From positions 1-5,853 of the forward strand of contig CAZUVT010000118.1 in NCBI GenBank assembly GCA_964623925.1: 5,853 bases of DNA. Direction: 5' to 3'. Origin of the DNA: CATJXY01 sp964623925. GTDB taxonomy: Bacteria > Bacillota_I > Bacilli_A > Erysipelotrichales > Erysipelotrichaceae. Positions 1-2,916 of this stretch are shown in pieces (the stretch's first letter is position 1; every line of letters begins with the position of its first letter). A program made the position numbers and the translations under genes. The notes below the pieces were generated by a model that was not told the origin of the DNA, did not search any database, and worked only from the letters and a program-made list of their open reading frames with translations.

Positions 1-482
1 CTAGGTGCGATCACTTCCACGGAGGTATCCGCCAAGAGCTTAGAAAATTGAGCAACAGCTTTCTTGGTGACCACATCGACAGTTTTCAAATCAAAGAAAT
101 TAATATAGTGAGTATAATCTTCATATTGCGTATGATAGGTCGATACAAGTGGAATCCCCAAGGTCTTTGCCACGATTCGAGCAAACATGCCGACACCGAA
201 TTCTGTTTGGACATGAATGACATCAAGATTCCACTCCTTGATTTGATTTAATGCAATTAAATGAATCGGCTGTGTAATGACATAACCGTAAAAATTCTTA
301 AGTTCAACCCCAGATAATCTCATGATGTGAGTTGAATCTTCTTCAATCGGCTTGCTTGGCATCGTTGCAACAACATAGACTTCATGACCAAGCTTTTCAA
401 GCTCAGACTTCAAAGTCACGATGGATGAAACAACACCATTTATATCCGGGACATAGCAGTCTGAAAATAATCCTACACGCAT
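1..482 (-). CDS. GT4 glycosyltransferase, alpha-monoglucosyldiacylglycerol synthase-like (3' end cut by window edge)
   Basis: This is the N-terminal 160 residues of a GT4-family (GT-B fold) glycosyltransferase. Its likely reaction is transfer of a sugar from a UDP-sugar to diacylglycerol at the inner face of the membrane, the first step of glycolipid synthesis. Visible features are the opening MRVGLFSDCYVPDINGVV, with the P-x-x-N-G-V acceptor/nucleotide loop at residues 12-17, HVQTEF at 90-95, and STYHTQYEDYTHY at 114-126. The last motif is very close to what I recall of the pneumococcal Spr0982 and Acholeplasma alMGS group. Family members are about 400-440 residues, so roughly 240 residues, including the EX7E motif, lie off the left edge. 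The start is ATG 480-482. It overlaps the end of the flippase-like gene by 10 bp and has an AAGGAG site 7 nt upstream, which indicates translational coupling. The sugar and acceptor are inferred from motif similarity and the CpoA-like neighbour. Another GT4 lipid or polymer glycosyltransferase remains possible. Confidence 0.85.
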   Translation of the reverse strand, partial: MRVGLFSDCYVPDINGVVSSIVTLKSELEKLGHEVYVVATMPSKPIEEDSTHIMRLSGVELKNFYGYVITQPIHLIALNQIKEWNLDVIHVQTEFGVGMFARIVAKTLGIPLVSTYHTQYEDYTHYINFFDLKTVDVVTKKAVAQFSKLLADTSVEVIAP

Positions 483-1540
483 AACTGATCTCCTTTATCT
501 TTTCTTTTCCCATATTTTACACCAATAAAAGCAAGAATGCCAAGTATTAGTACAAAATAGAAGGAAGTCATCCTCCAAAGGAACATCGTACTCACCGCTC
601 CATAACTGCCAAGCGGATAAGAAAACATAACAAGATACATCGCTTCCATACCCCCGCTTGCTCCCGGAAGCGGATTGAAAGCATTGACAAGTGAAACAAA
701 GGAAGCCAACACGATCATATCAACGAATAAACTCATTGATACTTCAATTCCAAGCAGTGTTGCACAGATGGAAGGAATGCTGTAATAAAAAATCAAGCGG
801 ATGATATTCAGCAAGATCAAGCGTAAAATCAATTTCCCATTTGATTTCAAACGATTGATCCCCTTTTCAAATTCAGCCAGTCGCCCGTCCAGTCTCTTGA
901 TAGAATTCTCTTTATCCTTAACGATTTTCATCCTGACAAGCAAATCAATTCCCTGATGTGAGATCCACTTATAGACCGAAGGAACAAGAACCATCAGCAT
1001 CAAAGAAATGATGACGGAACCGTTCACTAAAAACCCGATAATGACAAGTCCCATGTATTCCCGATACGTTCCGATGAAATAACGGAATTTACAAAGAATC
1101 ATGATCAGCGTAAACGCAACAAAAGTAGATTGATAAACAATAAAATCCAGCCACAAGATGCCTGCCGCATCACTGAAATCAACCCCTTGTTTCTTAAATA
1201 CATAGATCTGAGCAAACTGTCCGCCGGTCGCACTGGGAGTAATTCCCTGAAATAATCCCGCAACTGTTGCATTTATAAATCCCTGAAATAGTTTATAATC
1301 TTTTTTTACAGTACGGCACAAATCAGTGATTATTTTTCCGATAATCAACTGATAAAAAACAGAGCACAGGATCAAAATAAGAAAAGCGTTAAAATCAAGT
1401 TTTTTGATCATCGCTACGATCTGAGCCCCATTATCTTTCAAGACAATATGACCGACTAATGCACCAATCAAGATGATCAGCACAAAATTGAAAAAATAGT
1501 TGTTTGCCAGTTTCTTAACGATTCGCAAGAACTCTCTCAT
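473..1540 (-). CDS. Flippase-like integral membrane protein, lysylphosphatidylglycerol synthase TM-domain family (UPF0104/YbhN-like)
   Basis: This 355-residue polytopic membrane protein has about eight hydrophobic segments (roughly residues 15-33, 51-73, 128-150, 162-186, 237-255, 256-285, 298-312 and 316-341). A short Lys/Arg-rich tail (KYGKRKDKG) follows the last one. Two family hallmarks are visible. The first is TPSATGGQ at 101-108 followed by an amphipathic KKQG turn; it corresponds to the TPGGxGG-type motif. The second is NPLPGASGGMEA at 289-300, the P-x-P-G-x-x-G-x-x-E type motif. The family includes the flippase half of MprF and AglD/YbhN-like proteins. There is no C-terminal aminoacyl-transferase domain, so this is not a full MprF. 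The ATG at 1538-1540 overlaps the end of the upstream glycosyltransferase by 26 bp, and the stop overlaps the next start by 10 bp. Sitting between two glycolipid glycosyltransferases, it may move or organise their lipid product. That role is inference, since the family is poorly characterised. Confidence 0.88.
   Translation of the reverse strand: MREFLRIVKKLANNYFFNFVLIILIGALVGHIVLKDNGAQIVAMIKKLDFNAFLILILCSVFYQLIIGKIITDLCRTVKKDYKLFQGFINATVAGLFQGITPSATGGQFAQIYVFKKQGVDFSDAAGILWLDFIVYQSTFVAFTLIMILCKFRYFIGTYREYMGLVIIGFLVNGSVIISLMLMVLVPSVYKWISHQGIDLLVRMKIVKDKENSIKRLDGRLAEFEKGINRLKSNGKLILRLILLNIIRLIFYYSIPSICATLLGIEVSMSLFVDMIVLASFVSLVNAFNPLPGASGGMEAMYLVMFSYPLGSYGAVSTMFLWRMTSFYFVLILGILAFIGVKYGKRKDKGDQLCV
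490..495 (-). promoter_or_regulatory. Ribosome binding site of the alMGS-like gene
   Basis: AAGGAG lies 7 nt upstream of the ATG at 480-482 and inside the last codons of the flippase-like gene. It fixes that ATG as the start and supports coupled translation across the 10-bp overlap. Confidence 0.8.
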
Positions 1541-2519
1541 ATACTTCCTTCAACTGCTCTCCCACCTTTTCAAAACTTCTTTCTTCAGCAGTTTTTCTTC
1601 CTTCGTTTTTTGTTTCAGGGCATCTTTTTTCAACTATATCTTGAAGCAATTCTACAAAATCCTCAACATTCTTTCCCTTATAACAATTGACTCCATGAAT
1701 CATCCACGGATCGAATGCACCGATATCGCGAATCAAAACATTCTGATAAGAAGCCAGCGCCTCCAGTACAACGATGCCTTCAGTCTCCTCAAAGCTTGGA
1801 AAAAAGAAGCAATCAGCTCCGGCATAAGCGCCTTGAATAATCGGTCCGCTTACATATCCCGGGAATATAACATTGGTCGGATAATTGATTGTCACATCCC
1901 GAACTTCTTTCGGTATAGAAAGAGAAGGTGTATGACCAAACCAAATAAATTTATAATCCGGACATCTTTTTGCCACCTCAATGAAATCTAATATTCCTTT
2001 TCTTTTGAAAAAGAGACCTACTGATAAAACGACCCGATCCTCCTCTTTCAAAGAAAAATAATCTCGAAATGCCTTTACTTTTTCCGGATCCGGATCAAAC
2101 CGCTCCAGATCAACACCATTAGATATTGCCGTAATGGGAACGGTTATCCCGTATCCTTCCAGTATTTTTTTAGAATAAGGCGTCGGAGTCACGATCTCAT
2201 CTGCACTGGAATAAAGAGAAATCAGTCTTTGTTTAAATAACGGGGCCAACTGATTGGATAAAATAAAACTATTTTTAAAGTCTTCCTCTGTTGAATGAGC
2301 ATGATAAATAACAGGAATATTTCTGGAACGAGCATGCTTGATCACCGATTCGCTTCCTCCGTAAACCGTGTTGATATGCAAGATATCATAGTCATCATCA
2401 GGATCTGTTGTCACTTCTATACCTTGTGTTTTAAGCGCCGCGATCTGATGTTTTAAAGCCCTTCCGATTCCGGAAGTAGCAATCATTTTTTCTCCTTCAA
2501 AATATAAGCATACCTTCAT
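1515..2519 (-). CDS. cpoA: GT4 glycosyltransferase, CpoA-like (diglycosyl-diacylglycerol synthase)
   Basis: This is a 334-residue GT-B glycosyltransferase with no signal peptide or membrane helix, so it is a peripheral enzyme of the inner membrane face. The N-terminal domain opens with MKVCLYFEG and the SGIGRALKHQ glycine loop at 16-25. DILHIN is at 45-50 and YHAHSTEEDF at 72-81. The donor-binding domain has ISNGVDLERF at 132-141, VGLFFKRKG at 167-175, FIWFG at 191-195, and the GT4 EX7E motif (E245, E253) within FFPSFEETEGIVVLEALAS. These blocks and the length closely match what I recall of Streptococcus pneumoniae CpoA. That enzyme adds the second sugar to monoglucosyl-diacylglycerol; loss of it alters the membrane and beta-lactam response. 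The sugar added here cannot be read from sequence. ATG 2517-2519 is preferred over an in-frame GTG five codons upstream (2532-2534), because the GTG lies inside the GAGGAG ribosome binding site. It is the first gene of a three-gene overlapping operon. Confidence 0.88.
   Translation of the reverse strand: MKVCLYFEGEKMIATSGIGRALKHQIAALKTQGIEVTTDPDDDYDILHINTVYGGSESVIKHARSRNIPVIYHAHSTEEDFKNSFILSNQLAPLFKQRLISLYSSADEIVTPTPYSKKILEGYGITVPITAISNGVDLERFDPDPEKVKAFRDYFSLKEEDRVVLSVGLFFKRKGILDFIEVAKRCPDYKFIWFGHTPSLSIPKEVRDVTINYPTNVIFPGYVSGPIIQGAYAGADCFFFPSFEETEGIVVLEALASYQNVLIRDIGAFDPWMIHGVNCYKGKNVEDFVELLQDIVEKRCPETKNEGRKTAEERSFEKVGEQLKEVYERVLANR
1544..1550 (-). promoter_or_regulatory. Ribosome binding site of the flippase-like gene
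   Basis: AAGGAAG lies just upstream of the ATG at 1538-1540, with 5 nt between AAGGA and the ATG. It is inside the 3' end of the CpoA-like gene. It supports this start even though it creates a 26-bp gene overlap. Confidence 0.7.
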
Positions 2520-2526
2520 AGTAGCA

Positions 2527-2532
2527 CTCCTC
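2527..2532 (-). promoter_or_regulatory. Ribosome binding site of the CpoA-like gene
   Basis: GAGGAG ends 7 nt before ATG 2517-2519. It overlaps the alternative in-frame GTG at 2532-2534 and so decides in favour of the 334-residue product. Confidence 0.8.
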
Positions 2533-2556
2533 ACTTATATCAACACAATTTAAACA

Positions 2557-2575
2557 AAATAACATCATGTTTTTT
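2557..2575. repeat. Imperfect palindrome in the leader of the glycolipid operon
   Basis: The core AACAT-C-ATGTT (2561-2571) is a perfect inverted repeat with a one-base centre. After one T/T mismatch, AAA and TTT arms extend it on both sides. It lies 38-56 bp upstream of the CpoA-like start codon, just downstream of the nearer candidate promoter, where an operator could sit. The odd centre and AT-richness also allow chance. Confidence 0.3.
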
Positions 2576-2604
2576 GTCGCATTGCGTAATCTTTCATTTT
2601 CTTT

Positions 2605-2613
2605 ATTTTAACA
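2605..2613 (-). promoter_or_regulatory. Candidate extended -10 promoter P2 for the glycolipid operon
   Basis: The minus strand reads TGTTAAAAT, a TGn extension followed by a 5/6 match to TATAAT. No good -35 box lies at the usual distance (AAGAAA at a 17-nt spacer), as is tolerated by extended -10 promoters. Transcription would start near 2598, giving a leader of about 80 nt before the CpoA-like ATG. The phased TTTAAG/CTTAAA half-sites at 2621-2648 lie directly upstream, over the -35 region. The DNA is AT-rich, so chance matches are likely. Confidence 0.4.
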
Positions 2614-2620
2614 TACATTC

Positions 2621-2648
2621 CTTAAATTTTCTTTAAGACAAACTTAAA
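2621..2648. promoter_or_regulatory. Three TTTAAG/CTTAAA half-sites at 11-bp spacing, possible operator
   Basis: On the plus strand CTTAAA (2621-2626), TTTAAG (2632-2637) and CTTAAA (2643-2648) occur in alternating orientation with exactly 5 bp between each. Centre-to-centre spacing is 11 bp, about one helical turn, so all three sites face the same side of the DNA. The array lies just upstream of the candidate P2 -10 element. This arrangement is typical of dimeric or cooperative regulators, but no known binding consensus is matched with confidence. Confidence 0.35.
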
Positions 2649-2662
2649 CATCAACTAAATTA

Positions 2663-2679
2663 TTTCAATCTTCTTGAAA
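2663..2679. repeat. Perfect inverted repeat TTTCAA-N5-TTGAAA
   Basis: TTTCAA (2663-2668) and TTGAAA (2674-2679) form a perfect 6-bp inverted repeat with a 5-bp spacer. This is the same geometry as the CTTAAA/TTTAAG pair about 40 bp away. It may be another protein-binding site or a weak hairpin in a long leader transcript. No T-tract follows on either strand, so it is not a terminator. Confidence 0.3.
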
Positions 2680-2755
2680 ATATTTCACTTTTTGTTCTTT
2701 TAAAAATCACTTAATAAACAATTCAGCACTTATTTATAGAATTAAAGATCATGTT

Positions 2756-2803
2756 TCAGCCAGAATAAACAATCAGATGATCTGCTTTCATAATAGTTGA
2801 CAT
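2756..2803 (-). other. Possible 15-codon leader ORF (weak)
   Basis: Downstream of candidate promoter P1, the minus strand has AGGAGAG running straight into ATG (2801-2803) and an ORF encoding MSTIMKADHLIVYSG, ending in TGA. The spacing to the first ATG is too short for an ideal site. The in-frame second Met (2789-2791) is 12 nt from the AGGAGAG, which is rather long. The ORF resembles no leader peptide I know and has no run of a regulatory amino acid. It could be a leader peptide, a gene remnant or chance. Confidence 0.2.
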
Positions 2804-2815
2804 CTCTCCTATTAT
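2790..2815. repeat. Inverted repeat ATAATAG-N12-CTATTAT
   Basis: ATAATAG (2790-2796) and CTATTAT (2809-2815) are perfect 7-bp inverted arms around a 12-nt loop. In a transcript from candidate promoter P1 the hairpin would form almost at the 5' end. It would hold the GAGAGATG start region of the possible leader ORF in its loop. The stem has six A-U pairs and one G-C pair, so it would be only marginally stable. Confidence 0.35.
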
Positions 2816-2828
2816 TTCATTCAATAAC

Positions 2829-2837
2829 ATTATATCA
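2829..2837 (-). promoter_or_regulatory. Extended -10 promoter P1
   Basis: The minus strand carries TGATATAAT, a perfect extended -10 element (TGn + TATAAT). There is no convincing -35 at 17 nt, which extended -10 promoters can do without. The start point would be near 2822. It begins about 20 nt after the PFOR terminator, as expected for the promoter of the next transcription unit. The first confident gene it could serve starts at 2519, implying a leader of about 300 nt unless P2 is the main promoter. Confidence 0.5.
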
Positions 2838-2859
2838 TGCATTTCCTATATTTTGAGAC

Positions 2860-2892
2860 AAAAAAAGAGAGAAGATTGTCTTCTCCCTTTTT
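2860..2892 (-). terminator. Rho-independent terminator of the PFOR gene
   Basis: Read on the minus strand, AAAAAGGGAGAAG (2892-2880) pairs with CTTCTCTCTTTTT (2874-2862) in a 13-bp stem with a single G-U wobble. The loop is ACAAU, which can close one further A-U pair to leave CAA. A run of seven T residues ends at 2860. It starts 24 nt after the PFOR stop codon. Read in the opposite direction the G-U pair becomes an A/C mismatch and the trailing T run is short, so it mainly stops leftward transcription. Confidence 0.9.
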
Positions 2893-2916
2893 AGAAACTG
2901 TTTATTTTCAAAACAA

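Larger units (their letters stand above)
2520..2859. other. AT-rich intergenic regulatory region without a confident gene
   Basis: This gap of about 340 bp separates the PFOR terminator from the glycolipid operon. Neither strand has an ORF of convincing length, and I see no tRNA, riboswitch or mobile-element end. It holds two candidate extended -10 promoters, the phased half-site array and several palindromes annotated separately. Further small palindromes are CGCATTGCG (2578-2586) and CAGATGATCTG (2774-2784). No terminator hairpin with a T-tract is seen between P1 and the CpoA-like gene, so a transcript from P1 could continue into the operon. Confidence 0.7.

Noticed and set aside
48..251. 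A 67-codon open frame on the plus strand
   Set aside because: It is antisense to the N-terminal domain of the alMGS-like glycosyltransferase, with no supporting motif.
473..1540. Full MprF (lysylphosphatidylglycerol synthetase)
   Set aside because: The protein ends after about eight TM segments and has no soluble C-terminal aminoacyl-transferase domain. The next gene begins at once as a glycosyltransferase.
1500..1991. A 163-codon open frame on the plus strand
   Set aside because: It lies antisense to the CpoA-like and flippase-like genes, whose conserved motifs are intact. Its product is low-complexity, rich in Phe/Ser/Arg, with no recognisable domain and no good ribosome binding site.
2517..2534. 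GTG at 2532-2534 as the start of the CpoA-like gene (339 residues)
   Set aside because: The GTG is part of the GAGGAG ribosome binding site itself. The family N-terminus (MKVxLYxEG) begins at the ATG at 2517-2519.
2625..2682. CodY-like boxes (AATTTTC...) in the intergenic region
   Set aside because: The best alignments match only about 10 of 15 positions of the CodY consensus, which is expected by chance in DNA this AT-rich.
2708..2737. Direct repeat CACTTAATAA / CACTTATTTA, 20 bp apart
   Set aside because: Only the first seven bases agree well. CACTTA recurs elsewhere in the gap, including over the cpoA ribosome binding site, so it looks like compositional noise.
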